The notes beneath the pieces were generated by a model. It made no database searches. It saw only the letters and a list, made by a program, of their open reading frames with translations, and was not told the DNA's origin. A stretch of DNA of 35,885 nucleotides from an uncultured Lentisphaerota bacterium (GTDB lineage: Bacteria; Verrucomicrobiota; Kiritimatiellia; CAIQIC01): NCBI GenBank assembly GCA_903912445.1, contig CAIWHP010000067.1, forward strand, positions 1 to 35,885. The letters are read 5' to 3'. Below are positions 10,101 to 16,983 of this stretch, piece by piece. Numbering within the stretch: position 1 is the first letter of the stretch; every line of letters starts with the position of its first letter. The position numbers were made by a program, and so were the translations under genes.

Positions 10101-10180
10101 AATTTTACAAGCAGTTCGTCCAGAACGAGGCGTTCCGCAGATTCGTCACGGACCTTGTCATCGATCTAACGAGCAGGTAG
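7157..10180 (+). CDS. hsdR: Type I restriction enzyme R subunit HsdR
   Basis: The 1007-residue subunit drives ATP-dependent translocation and cleavage by the type I complex. The N-terminal nuclease has the PD-(D/E)XK set Asp169, Glu183-Leu-Lys185 (INGLPLATFELKN), then DDAIEQYRRD. The superfamily 2 motor has motif I HSAGSGKSNS (Walker A 333-338), motif Ia around VTDRRILDDQ, and motif II IIIDEAHSSQ near residue 442, followed by FAFTATPKNKT (motif III). Motif VI lies around VQTLSRLNRAHP. The helical C-terminal region binds the methylase core. ATG 7157 overlaps the stop of the preceding endonuclease gene. The frame also runs upstream to 6782, but that part is a shadow of the previous gene. Length is normal and the gene looks intact. 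It is the last gene of the operon before the broken tRNA. Confidence 0.95.
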   Translation: MSTTDISEKALETLIMRHMTGTDGLVVKAESLIAETPDVLAAAKAAGTGWLAGHPKNFDRTYALDVPQLILFLSATQPETLKKLGVADYKDGHDINRQRFLARLSNEIGKRGVIDVVRKGVEHGPLHFDLFYGTPSSGNAKAVALFGKNRFSITRQLHYSLDETRRALDLCLFINGLPLATFELKNSLTKQTVDDAIEQYRRDRDPREKLFEFGRCVVHFAVDDAEVQMCTELRGKASWFLPFNKGWNDGAGNPPNPAGLKTDYLWKEVLTPSGLTNILENYAQIVEEKNPKTGRKKRKQVFPRYHQLDVVRKTLAHVDKNGAGKRYLIQHSAGSGKSNSIAWLAHQLVGLKRANKEVFTSVMVVTDRRILDDQIQKTVKQFMQVGATVGAVKDGSGVSKTEQLRKFITEGKKIIISTIQTFPFVLDVIGDEHRGKQFAIIIDEAHSSQGGKTSSAMSEALADPEDTVNDAIEKRMKARKMLTNASYFAFTATPKNKTLEMFGQPLPMDAEGKIKHRPFHSYTMKQAIKEGFILDVLESYTPVDSYCKLVKKIEDDPEFDTKKAQKKLRKYVESRERAVRLKAEIMVDHFHAQVLAHKKIGGKARAMVVCSSVARALQYFHAFKAYLEKRKSPYCAIVAFSGEHEFGGAKVSEASLNGFASGDIADKIQEDPYRFLICADKFQTGYDEPLLHTMYVDKPLAGIKAVQTLSRLNRAHPEKHDVFVLDFQNNTETITEAFSDYYRTTVLSEETDPNKLHDLKTALDNAQVYAPEQVEALVDLFLSGVPRDMLDPILDACVAVYLQRLDEDGQVDFKGKAKAFVRTYDFLASILPYTNRGWEKLSIFLNLLIPKLPAPIDTDLSRGILEAIDMDSYRVEKKAAMKIGLADNEAEIGPVPVEGGGFKHEPEMERLSNILKAFNEQFGTLFTDADRVARRIKEDIAPKVAADPAYQNAKKNTPNTARIELDAALMRVIGPLLKDDTEFYKQFVQNEAFRRFVTDLVIDLTSR

Positions 10181-10281
10181 GGCAACCGCGATCAACCGAG
10201 GCGCATACGGCGATTCGTCTGGTGGGCCATTTGCTGCTACAGATTTTGCTACGTTGCTGGAGGTTGTTTCAGGTTTCACCA

Positions 10282-10316
10282 TGCAGAAAACCCTTTATTT
10301 ATAAGGGTTTCATGCA
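10282..10316. repeat. Imperfect inverted repeat beside the truncated tRNA (candidate recombination site or terminator)
   Basis: Arms TGCAGAAAACCCTT (10282-10295) and AAGGGTTTCATGCA (10303-10316) pair at 12 of 14 positions around a 7-base A/T loop. It lies 102 bp after hsdR and 10 bp from the tRNA fragment. It could end hsdR transcription, though no T-run follows, or be an integrase core or arm site at the island edge. The position favours the second reading, by inference. Confidence 0.45.
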
Positions 10317-10325
10317 CTTCTGACT

Positions 10326-10366
10326 GATTAGAAATCCCATGCTCTATCCAACTGAGCTACAGGGGC
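10326..10366 (-). pseudogene. Truncated tRNA-Arg (anticodon TCT), 5' half only
   Basis: Read on the minus strand from 10366, the sequence gives acceptor strand GCCCCTG, TA, D arm GCTC-AGTTGGATA-GAGC, then TGGGA and the anticodon loop TTTCTAA with anticodon TCT. After two further paired bases (T and C) the sequence stops matching a tRNA at about position 40: there is no anticodon-stem closure, no T arm (GGTTCAA) and no 3' acceptor strand in the next 150 bp. The gene is therefore broken in the anticodon arm, where many tyrosine recombinases integrate. The 5' side faces the carbohydrate genes and the missing 3' side faces the RM island. Confidence 0.85.
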
Positions 10367-10671
10367 ACATCTTGCGCGCGCGCCATAATTCGCAGGGACC
10401 CGCGGCTTTTCAAGCCCAAAGCACGGCGCCGCGCGGGGGCGGCGCCGTCATGGCCACGCCCACACACGCTTCGGCACCATGCGTTGTGACGGCGCGCGCC
10501 GGGGAGTCCGGTCCGATATAAGGCTTGCAGTGGCGGCGCGCTTTCCGAAAATGCGCTCGTGATATTTCAGACCCAGCACGCGTCGGGAAGCCGTTGTCCC
10601 CAGAGGACGCGCCGGGTCACGCGCGGTTCCCTTTCCCCCGGTAAGGCAAAACTAAACAGGAGGACATGACC
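10367..10671. other. Intergenic region with a strong GC hairpin
   Basis: No gene is supported in this GC-rich stretch. A perfect 9-bp hairpin (ACGGCGCCG at 10423-10431 paired with CGGCGCCGT at 10440-10448) lies in it, without a following T-run. AGGAGG at 10658-10663 is the ribosome-binding site of the GH4 gene. A TATAAG-like element occurs near 10518, but no convincing -35 partner was found. Confidence 0.5.
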
Positions 10672-12090
10672 ATGGCCAAGATCGCAATGCTGGGTGCAGG
10701 CAGTCTGGTGTTCTGCAAAACCCTGATGTCGGATTTCCTCTCCACCCCGGCCCTCGCAAACAGCGAGTACCGGTTGATGGCGCCCTCTCACGCCCGGCTC
10801 GACAAGATGGAAGCCTTCGTCAAACGGATGATCAAGGACAACGGGGTCCAGGCGAGCGTCGTCGCCACCACCGACCGGCGCGCGGCGCTCAAGGGCGCCG
10901 ATTACGTCGTCGTGATGATCCAGGCCGGCGGCGTCGAGGAGTTCCGGCAGGACTACGAGATTCCGCTGAAGTACGGCGTGGACCAGTGCATTGGCGACAC
11001 GCTGGGCCCGGGCGGCGTGTTCCGCGCGCTGCGGCACATCCCGGCGCTGCTGGAGATCGCCAACGACATGCGCGCGCTGTGCCCGAACGCGCTCCTGTTC
11101 AACTACGCCAACCCCATGGCGATGTGCTGCTGGGCGCTGGGCCGCGTGCCCGGCCTGCAATTCGTCGGGCTGTGCCACGGCGTGCAGACGACAATGGACC
11201 TGATCGCGAGCTACGTCGGCGTGCCCAAGGAGGAGATTGATTTTCTCGCCGCCGGCATCAACCACATGGCCTGATTCCTCAAGCTCGAGCACCAGGGCCG
11301 CGACCTCTACCCGGCGCTCAAGCAGAATTTCGAGAAGCCCGGCTACTACGTGAACGAGAAGGTGCGCGCCGAGGTGCTGCGGCATTTCGGCTGCTTCATG
11401 ACGGAGAGCACCGGCCACCTCTCCGAGTATCTGCCCTACTTCCGCAAGAACCAGAAGGCGCTGGCCCTGTATTGCGACGAACCGGCGTTTGGCGGCGCGA
11501 CCGGCGCGTACTACAAATATTGTGCGATGCTGGCGGAGAAGTTCGCCAAGACCGACCCGCTCTCCATCGAGTCCACAACACTCGGCCCGCGCAGCGCGGA
11601 GTATTGTTCGCACATCATCGAAGCGAAGGAAACCGGCCGGGTGTTCCGCCTCAACGGCAACATCCGCAACGACGGCAGCATCGCCAACTTGCCGAACGGG
11701 TGCTGCGTCGAAGTGCCGATCTACGTCGACCGCACCGGCTTGCATGCCGCGGTCGTCGGCAACCTCCCGCCGCAGTGCGCGGCGTTGAACATGAGCAACA
11801 TCCTGGTCCAGGGGCTGGCGGTCGAGGCCAGCTTTACCGGCGATCCCGAACTGGTGATGCATGCCGTGGCCCTGGACCCCTTGACGGCGGCGGTCCTGAC
11901 GCTGCAGGAAATCCGCGACATGGTCTCCGAGATGCTCGTCGCCGAGGCCAAATGGCTCCCGCAGTTTGCCGGCAAGCAACTGCGTGCCGTCCCCGCGATC
12001 AGCGTCCCGAAGGACGTCCAGCGCGCCACGGTGCCGCTCGATCCCGCCCTGGCCATCGCCAACCGGTTCGCGAAATTGGCGCAGGCCTGA
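10672..12090 (+). pseudogene. GH4-family glycosidase (alpha-galactosidase type) interrupted by an in-frame TGA
   Basis: The full frame would encode about 472 residues, a normal length for GH4 enzymes, which use NAD and a divalent metal. The N-terminus has the dinucleotide motif KIAMLGAGSL. NYANPMAM, FVGLCHGVQ (metal-binding Cys) and AGINHMA (metal-binding His) follow, all characteristic of the alpha-galactosidase/alpha-glucuronidase branch. Directly after NHMA, where homologues usually have Trp, is TGA at 11272-11274. The same frame continues without a gap as FLKLEHQGRDLYP and on to the normal end at 12090. One TGG to TGA change explains it. ATG 10672 is preferred over 10666 because AGGAGG lies 8 bp before the former and only 2 bp before the latter. 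It could be a real nonsense mutation, a sequencing or assembly error, or readthrough. The two halves together define the family with high certainty; activity is doubtful. Confidence 0.9.
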
Positions 12091-12154
12091 ACCCGCGATG
12101 TCACAGGGCGCGACCAAGATTGCACAAATCTGGAGGCCCGCTAGACTCCCGGCG

Positions 12155-14320
12155 ATGAATCATGCTCACGCCAGACTGAAAAAGCTGTCCGGTGGTTTGG
12201 CCGCCATCATCGCCTTGACGTTAGGGGTGGGTGCCGTGGCCGGTGCCGCAGAGCCGGAGCCCACCCGCGCGCTGCGCGATCTGAACAAGAGCAGTTTTCC
12301 CTTTACGCCCGTCAAAAATGGGGCCGAGTGGAAACTGCGCCATGAGGCAATCCAGCGCCGGGTGCTCATCGCGGCGGGGTTGTATCCCATGCCCGGGAAG
12401 ACGCCGCTCAACGCGGTGCTCCACGGCCACATCGAGAAAGACGATTACACGGTCGACAAGGTGTTCTTTGAATCCCTGCCCGGGCATTACGTCACCGGCA
12501 ACCTTTATCTGCCGAAGCAGATCACGGGCAAGATACCCGCGGTGATCTGTCCGCACGGTCACTGGCCCAACGGGCGGTTCATGAACGCGGCCGAGGGCGA
12601 AGTGAAGAAGCAGCTGGCGCTGGGGGCGGAGCAGTTCGAGAACGCCGCCCGCTCGCCGCTGCAGGCGCGCTGCGTGCAGCTGGCGCGCATGGGCTGCGCG
12701 GTTTTCTTCTACGATATGCTCGGTTACGCCGACAGCGTTCAGTTCGCCGCGCACCGGCATGGTCCCCAGGCACACGGCTTCGTCAGCCCGGAGGCGGAGT
12801 TGCACCTCGTGAACCATTTCGGCCTGCAGACCTGGAACAGCGTGCGCGTTTTGGACTTCATCAGCAGCCTGCCCTACGTGGACCCCGCGCGCATCGGCTG
12901 CACGGGGGCCAGCGGCGGCGGCACGCAGACGATGATGATCACGGGCATCGATGACCGCATCGCGGCGGCGTTCCCCTGCGTCATGGTCAGCACCGAGATG
13001 CAGGGCGGGTGCGTCTGCGAGAACGCGCCTTATCTCCGCATCCAGCAGGGCAACATCGACATCGCGGCCCTGGCCGCCCCGCGGCCGCTCGGCATGACGG
13101 CTGCCGACGACTGGACGAAGCAATTGGAAACGAAAGGGTTTCCCGACCTGAAAAAGCTGTACACCCTGCTGGGCGTTCCGGAGCGCGTGGAGGCCCATTT
13201 CAATCTCCGCTTCCCGCACAACTATAATGCCGTGTCCCGCGCGCAGATGTATGCCTTCTTCAACCGCTATTTCAACCTCGGCCTGGCCAACACCGCCGAG
13301 CGCGATTTCCAACTGCTCACCAAGCCCGAGGCCAGCGTCTGGGATGAACAGCACCCGCCGCCGGCGGGCGCCCAGGTCGGCGAAGCGCACGAGATTGCCG
13401 TCGTCAACTGGTTCAAGCAACAAGCCGCCCAACAAATTGAACCGCTGCTGCAGCCCACGACGCAGGCCGGGCTGCTCAGGGAGCGCGCAGTGCTCGGCGG
13501 CGCGCTCGAAGTGATGATGGGCTGTACCTTGCCGCAGCCGGGCGCGGCCACCTTCACTTTGCGCACGCAGGAGGACAAGGGCGCCTATCTTCTGGTGCGC
13601 GGCAGCACAGCCTGGGACGGCGCTGAAGTCGAAACCACGTTCCTTTATCCGCAGCCATGGAACCAAGATGTCATTCTGTGGCTGACGCTCAAGGGTGAGG
13701 CCTCCCTGCTGCAGCCGGACGGTAAGCCGAGCTCAGCTGCGGCTCACATGCTCAAGCAGGGTTACGCCCTGGCATGCCCGCGGTTGTACCTGCCCGGGGC
13801 GACGCACAATCCCAACGTCTATGCCGCCGGCCAACGCAAATCGGGCGGCGCCTACGAAGGGTTTTCCGGCTTTCACTACGGCTACAATCCCAGCCTGTTC
13901 GCCGAGCGCGTGCACGACGCCCTCGCGCTGCTCGGGGCCATCCGCGACGACCAGACGCACCGCGCCCGGCACATCCTCGTGGCCGGCGTGGAAGGCGCGG
14001 GCGTCATGGCCGCCGCCGCCACCGCCTTGGCGCCGGCCGCCGTCCACCAACTGGCCTGCGACACCGCGGGCTTTCGCTTTGCGCCGCTCGATGATGTGTG
14101 GGACGTGAACTTCGTGCCGGGTGGCGCCAAGTATGGCGATGTGCCAGCGCTGCTCGCGCTGTGCGCACCGGTGCAGACGACGGTGGTGGGCGAAGCGCGG
14201 GACTCCGCCTCCGGAGTGGCGGCGGCGTTTGCCCTAGCCAAGGGCCGTGTGGATTTTGCAGTCACCGCCAGCCCTGTGGCGGTGGACGCGGTCGTCGGCG
14301 CGTTGACGGGCCGGAAGTGA
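12155..14320 (+). CDS. Secreted acetyl-xylan-esterase-like alpha/beta hydrolase with a second degenerate hydrolase domain
   Basis: This 721-residue protein begins with a signal peptide (basic LKK, then GGLAAIIALTLGVGAVAGAAEP). The first half is an alpha/beta hydrolase of the acetyl xylan esterase type: LPGHYVTGNLYLP, VICPHGHW, FFYDMLGYADS, then nucleophile Ser253 in GCTGASGGGTQ and the likely catalytic His355 in FPHNYN. The second half (about residues 450-721) seems to be another alpha/beta fold: HYGYNPSLFAERVHDALALLGAI followed by ILVAGVEGAGVMAA. At the nucleophile elbow of that domain Glu replaces Ser (GVEGAG), so it is probably inactive and may bind or scaffold. ATG 12155 is chosen because the signal peptide starts there; the open frame upstream to 11966 overlaps the GH4 gene. 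It follows the GH4 gene by 64 bp and probably removes acyl groups from a glycan outside the cytoplasm. Confidence 0.8.
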   Translation: MNHAHARLKKLSGGLAAIIALTLGVGAVAGAAEPEPTRALRDLNKSSFPFTPVKNGAEWKLRHEAIQRRVLIAAGLYPMPGKTPLNAVLHGHIEKDDYTVDKVFFESLPGHYVTGNLYLPKQITGKIPAVICPHGHWPNGRFMNAAEGEVKKQLALGAEQFENAARSPLQARCVQLARMGCAVFFYDMLGYADSVQFAAHRHGPQAHGFVSPEAELHLVNHFGLQTWNSVRVLDFISSLPYVDPARIGCTGASGGGTQTMMITGIDDRIAAAFPCVMVSTEMQGGCVCENAPYLRIQQGNIDIAALAAPRPLGMTAADDWTKQLETKGFPDLKKLYTLLGVPERVEAHFNLRFPHNYNAVSRAQMYAFFNRYFNLGLANTAERDFQLLTKPEASVWDEQHPPPAGAQVGEAHEIAVVNWFKQQAAQQIEPLLQPTTQAGLLRERAVLGGALEVMMGCTLPQPGAATFTLRTQEDKGAYLLVRGSTAWDGAEVETTFLYPQPWNQDVILWLTLKGEASLLQPDGKPSSAAAHMLKQGYALACPRLYLPGATHNPNVYAAGQRKSGGAYEGFSGFHYGYNPSLFAERVHDALALLGAIRDDQTHRARHILVAGVEGAGVMAAAATALAPAAVHQLACDTAGFRFAPLDDVWDVNFVPGGAKYGDVPALLALCAPVQTTVVGEARDSASGVAAAFALAKGRVDFAVTASPVAVDAVVGALTGRK

Positions 14321-14416
14321 CGCAGACCCTGATTCGCGGTAATCTTGGGGGCGACATGTTGTGCCATCGGTACGGTCACACCGCGTTTACGAAGGCTGAT
14401 TTGCAATGGGCTAATT

Positions 14417-16120
14417 ATGAAATCATCGACATGGAAGCTGTTGGTCACAGCAGGGCTAGGGTGCGCGGTGACAGCGACGGCTGAACCCGGCAAGGACTTT
14501 GATCTGCAGGGCTTCATCGACAATGCGCTCAAGGCGGGGCAGAAGAGCATCGAGGTCCCGCGCGGCCAGTATCGCGTCACGCCCCGCCATGGCACCCATC
14601 TCAAATTCAAGGACCTGGCCGACGTCACCATCCTCGCCGACGGTGTGGAGATGATCTGCACTACGACCTGCCGGGCCATCGGGTTTGAGAATTGTCGCAA
14701 CGTCCGGTTCAAGGGGCTGACCATCGACTACGATCCGCTGCCGACCACCGAGGGGCGGATCACCGCCCTGGCGCCGGACAAAAGCTGGGCCGAGTTCGCC
14801 ATCATCGAAGGGTATCCCGACCACAAGCTGGTCGAGCGGATCGAGATCTATGACCCCGCCACCGGCGAATTGCGCCGGACCGATCCCGGCTATCAGGACC
14901 AGATCGACCCGCTCGGCCAGCATCGTTACCGGATCACCAAGCACAAGGGCTACCGCTACCGGGAGGCGTGGGACACGGAGCAGGTTGGCGACATCCTGGT
15001 GACGATCAACCAGTACCCCGACGGCGCCGGCGGCCATGCGATCACCTCCGACCATTGTGTCGGGTTGCGGCTGGAGGACATCACCCTCTACAGCTCGCCC
15101 TGCTTCGGGTTTGTGGAACATCGCTGCGATGGCACCACCTACCTGCGCTGCAAGATCGACCGGCGGCCGGCGCAGACCGATCTCGTCAAACGCGGCTTCC
15201 CCCGGATGCGGTCGCTTTCGGCGGATGCCTTCCACAGCACCGAGGCGCTCAAGGGTCCGGCCATCATCGACTGCACCGCCAAGTTCCAAGGCGACGATTG
15301 TGTGAACATCCACGGCAGCTATCATTTTGTCACCGCCAGCACCGGGAATGTGCTGCGTATCGGCGTCACGGGCCGGCTGGCGATCGAGCCGGGCGATCCG
15401 GTGGAATTCCTGCCGTTCTCCGGCGAGCGGCCGCCCGATGCGGTGGCCAAGAGCCTTGAACCCGACGGGCCGATCACGGAAGCGGAGCTGGCGTTTCTGA
15501 AGAAGCTGAGCCTCAATCCGCACAACAAGGAACGTTATCTCGGCGGGCAGGCGAAGTTTTACAAGCTGACGCTCGACCGGCCGACCCCGCTACCGATGGG
15601 GTCGATGGTCTGCGCCGCCAACCGGGTCGGCAACGGGTTTCAGGTCAGCGGCTGCGATTTCGGTTTCAATCGCTCGCGGGGCATCCTGATCAAGGCCAGC
15701 CACGGACAGGTGACGGGCAACAAGCTCACGCGTTGTTGGATGGCGGCGGTGCTGGTCTCGCCGGAATACTGGTGGTCGGAGGCGGCCAGCTCGTGCGACG
15801 TGGTGGTGCGCGACAACGAGATCATCGGCTGCCGGCAGCCGGCCATCAAGGTCATGGCGCCGGGTGGCAACGGCAAGCCGCTGCCCAGCGGCACCCACCG
15901 CGATATCTCCATCCTCAACAACACCCTGTCCGCCTGCCCTTGGCCGAATATCCACGTCACCTCCACCGCGGGGCTGATCATCCAGGGCAACCGCTTGACC
16001 GCCACCGAGCCGAAGGCCCTCACTCCGGCGCTGGCCCAGCCCTGGGTATGGGGCACCAATGCGCCCACGGCGGTGCTGGTGGAAAATTGCGCTCAGCCGC
16101 AGATCCAACCGCTGCCCTGA
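14417..16120 (+). CDS. Secreted right-handed beta-helix glycosidase, GH110-like
   Basis: The 567-residue protein starts at ATG 14417 with a signal peptide (MKSSTWKLLVTAGLGCAVTATAEP). A GQYRV block and repeated coil-like segments (VTILADGVEMI, NVRFKGLTIDY, GLRLEDITLYSS, FGFVEH) indicate a parallel beta-helix. SADAFHS (Asp270) and GDDCVNIHG (Asp293-Asp294) resemble the catalytic aspartates of GH110 exo-alpha-1,3-galactosidases, where an Asp in a DAFH motif precedes a GDD motif by a similar distance. Later coils include NRSRGILIKASHGQVTGN. GH110 enzymes release alpha-1,3-linked galactose, for example from blood-group B type or algal glycans. A GH28-like or other pectinase-type beta-helix is less likely. 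The gene follows the esterase by 96 bp on the same strand and fits a galactoside-degrading locus with the GH4 gene. Confidence 0.75.
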   Translation: MKSSTWKLLVTAGLGCAVTATAEPGKDFDLQGFIDNALKAGQKSIEVPRGQYRVTPRHGTHLKFKDLADVTILADGVEMICTTTCRAIGFENCRNVRFKGLTIDYDPLPTTEGRITALAPDKSWAEFAIIEGYPDHKLVERIEIYDPATGELRRTDPGYQDQIDPLGQHRYRITKHKGYRYREAWDTEQVGDILVTINQYPDGAGGHAITSDHCVGLRLEDITLYSSPCFGFVEHRCDGTTYLRCKIDRRPAQTDLVKRGFPRMRSLSADAFHSTEALKGPAIIDCTAKFQGDDCVNIHGSYHFVTASTGNVLRIGVTGRLAIEPGDPVEFLPFSGERPPDAVAKSLEPDGPITEAELAFLKKLSLNPHNKERYLGGQAKFYKLTLDRPTPLPMGSMVCAANRVGNGFQVSGCDFGFNRSRGILIKASHGQVTGNKLTRCWMAAVLVSPEYWWSEAASSCDVVVRDNEIIGCRQPAIKVMAPGGNGKPLPSGTHRDISILNNTLSACPWPNIHVTSTAGLIIQGNRLTATEPKALTPALAQPWVWGTNAPTAVLVENCAQPQIQPLP

Positions 16121-16209
16121 AGCCGCGCCAAACGCAGAAAAAACAGCCACGGATGCCACGGATCGCCGGAGCGGGGCAGGAGGACCGCAGGCAGAAAGGG
16201 CAGAGGAAT

Positions 16210-16276
16210 CACGGATCACACGAAGCACACGGAAGGAAGAGTCTGCTTTTAATCCGTGTGATCGGTGTGATCCGTG
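16210..16276. repeat. Imperfect inverted repeat of the CACGGATCACAC type
   Basis: Arms of 24 bp at 16210-16233 and 16253-16276 are inverted copies with three mismatches, all in the middle four bases. Each arm contains CACGGATCACAC and CACACGG. The loop is 19 bp. It lies 90 bp after the GH110-like gene. This is a dispersed intergenic repeat of REP type; it could also stall transcription as a hairpin. Confidence 0.75.
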
Positions 16277-16339
16277 GTGGTTTCTTCTTTTACCGCGAAT
16301 TACGCGAAGCTCGCGAATTTTCGGACGGTGGCAGCTGAC

Positions 16340-16387
16340 TTTCCAGACCTTGGAAAATAAACCGCCGTTTTTTCCAGAGCTTGGAAG
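16340..16387. repeat. Paired 17-bp palindromes (TTTCCA-N5-TGGAAA pair 2)
   Basis: TTTCCAGACCTTGGAAA (16340-16356) and TTTCCAGAGCTTGGAAG (16371-16387) have centres 31 bp apart. The 14-bp gap shows no likeness to the gaps of the other three pairs. This pair is in a repeat-rich intergenic region about 600 bp from the next gene start, so a simple promoter operator is less obvious here. Confidence 0.75.
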
Positions 16388-16401
16388 CCTGTGGTGAGCC
16401 T

Positions 16402-16785
16402 TGCCTGCCCCGAGCGAAGTCGAGGGGCCTGCCCTGAGCAAGTCGAAGGGTCGAACCACCGCCACGTCTAACCTCCGCGCCGGTTCAGGCACGGCGGCCC
16501 GGAGGGCCGCAGGAAGGTAGCCGGTGGCGCCAGCCACCGGAAAATGGGGATCAATAAATTCATCCGCCCTGGAGGGGCGGTGGAATTCCGGCGCCCCGGC
16601 GGGGCGCGTATCAGAGGTGAGGCGGTGGTGCGTTCCGGTGGCTGGCGCCACCGGCTACCGTGCGTCGGCCCTGCCGGGCCTCTCTACGCGAGGAACACAA
16701 CGCACTCCGCGAGCGTGACGTCAGCAATAAGAGAACGGCCGCCGCCTGCCCGCCCTGAGCTTGTCGAAGGGCCCGTCCTGAGCTT
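16402..16785. repeat. REP/BIME-like cluster, including a perfect 25-bp inverted repeat
   Basis: Two kinds of repeats are seen. Variants of CCTGAGC(A/T)(A/T)GTCGAAGGG occur at 16407-16450, 16753-16771 and, decayed, from 16777. Second, a 25-bp sequence at 16517-16541 is exactly inverted at 16634-16658; each arm is itself a palindrome (CCGGTGGC-GCCA-GCCACCGG). Between the arms are shorter palindromes around GCCCTGGAGGGGC and GCGCCCCGGCGGGGCGC, and GCGGCCCGGAGGGCCGC sits just before the left arm. No gene is supported between 16121 and 16983; reading frames here consist of repeat translation. Confidence 0.75.
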
Positions 16786-16983
16786 GTAGACAGCGTGGTC
16801 GCGAGGGCGAACGTTCGTGTTTGCATTCCCTCCGCGTCGTTCGAAAATGCCGCCAAGCTATTGCTTCAGCAGGTGTCCGGCCGAGGCCGCCGCGCGTGGC
16901 GGCGCTTGCCCTTGAACGGGGCGGGAGAGTATCGTTGGCGCCCGTGAACAGGAAGCGGCGTGTGATTTTTGGATATCGCTGAC

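Noticed and set aside
10160-10366. A group I intron splitting the tRNA
   Set aside because: Introns in the anticodon loop are known, but no 3' exon (T arm and acceptor strand) is found before hsdR begins, so there is no room for an intron plus the second exon.
11272-11274. Selenocysteine insertion at the in-frame TGA
   Set aside because: Homologues have Trp, not Cys, at this position, and no convincing SECIS hairpin follows. Mutation, error or readthrough is simpler.
10567-13666. Two long minus-strand frames (10567-12117 and 12221-13666)
   Set aside because: They are antisense to the GH4 and esterase genes, whose motifs are clear, and have no recognisable domain.
15590-16651. A 353-codon minus-strand frame containing RPFDLLRAGPSTSLGAG
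   Set aside because: This is the translation of the dispersed CCTGAGC/GTCGAAGGG repeat and of the antisense of the GH110-like gene.
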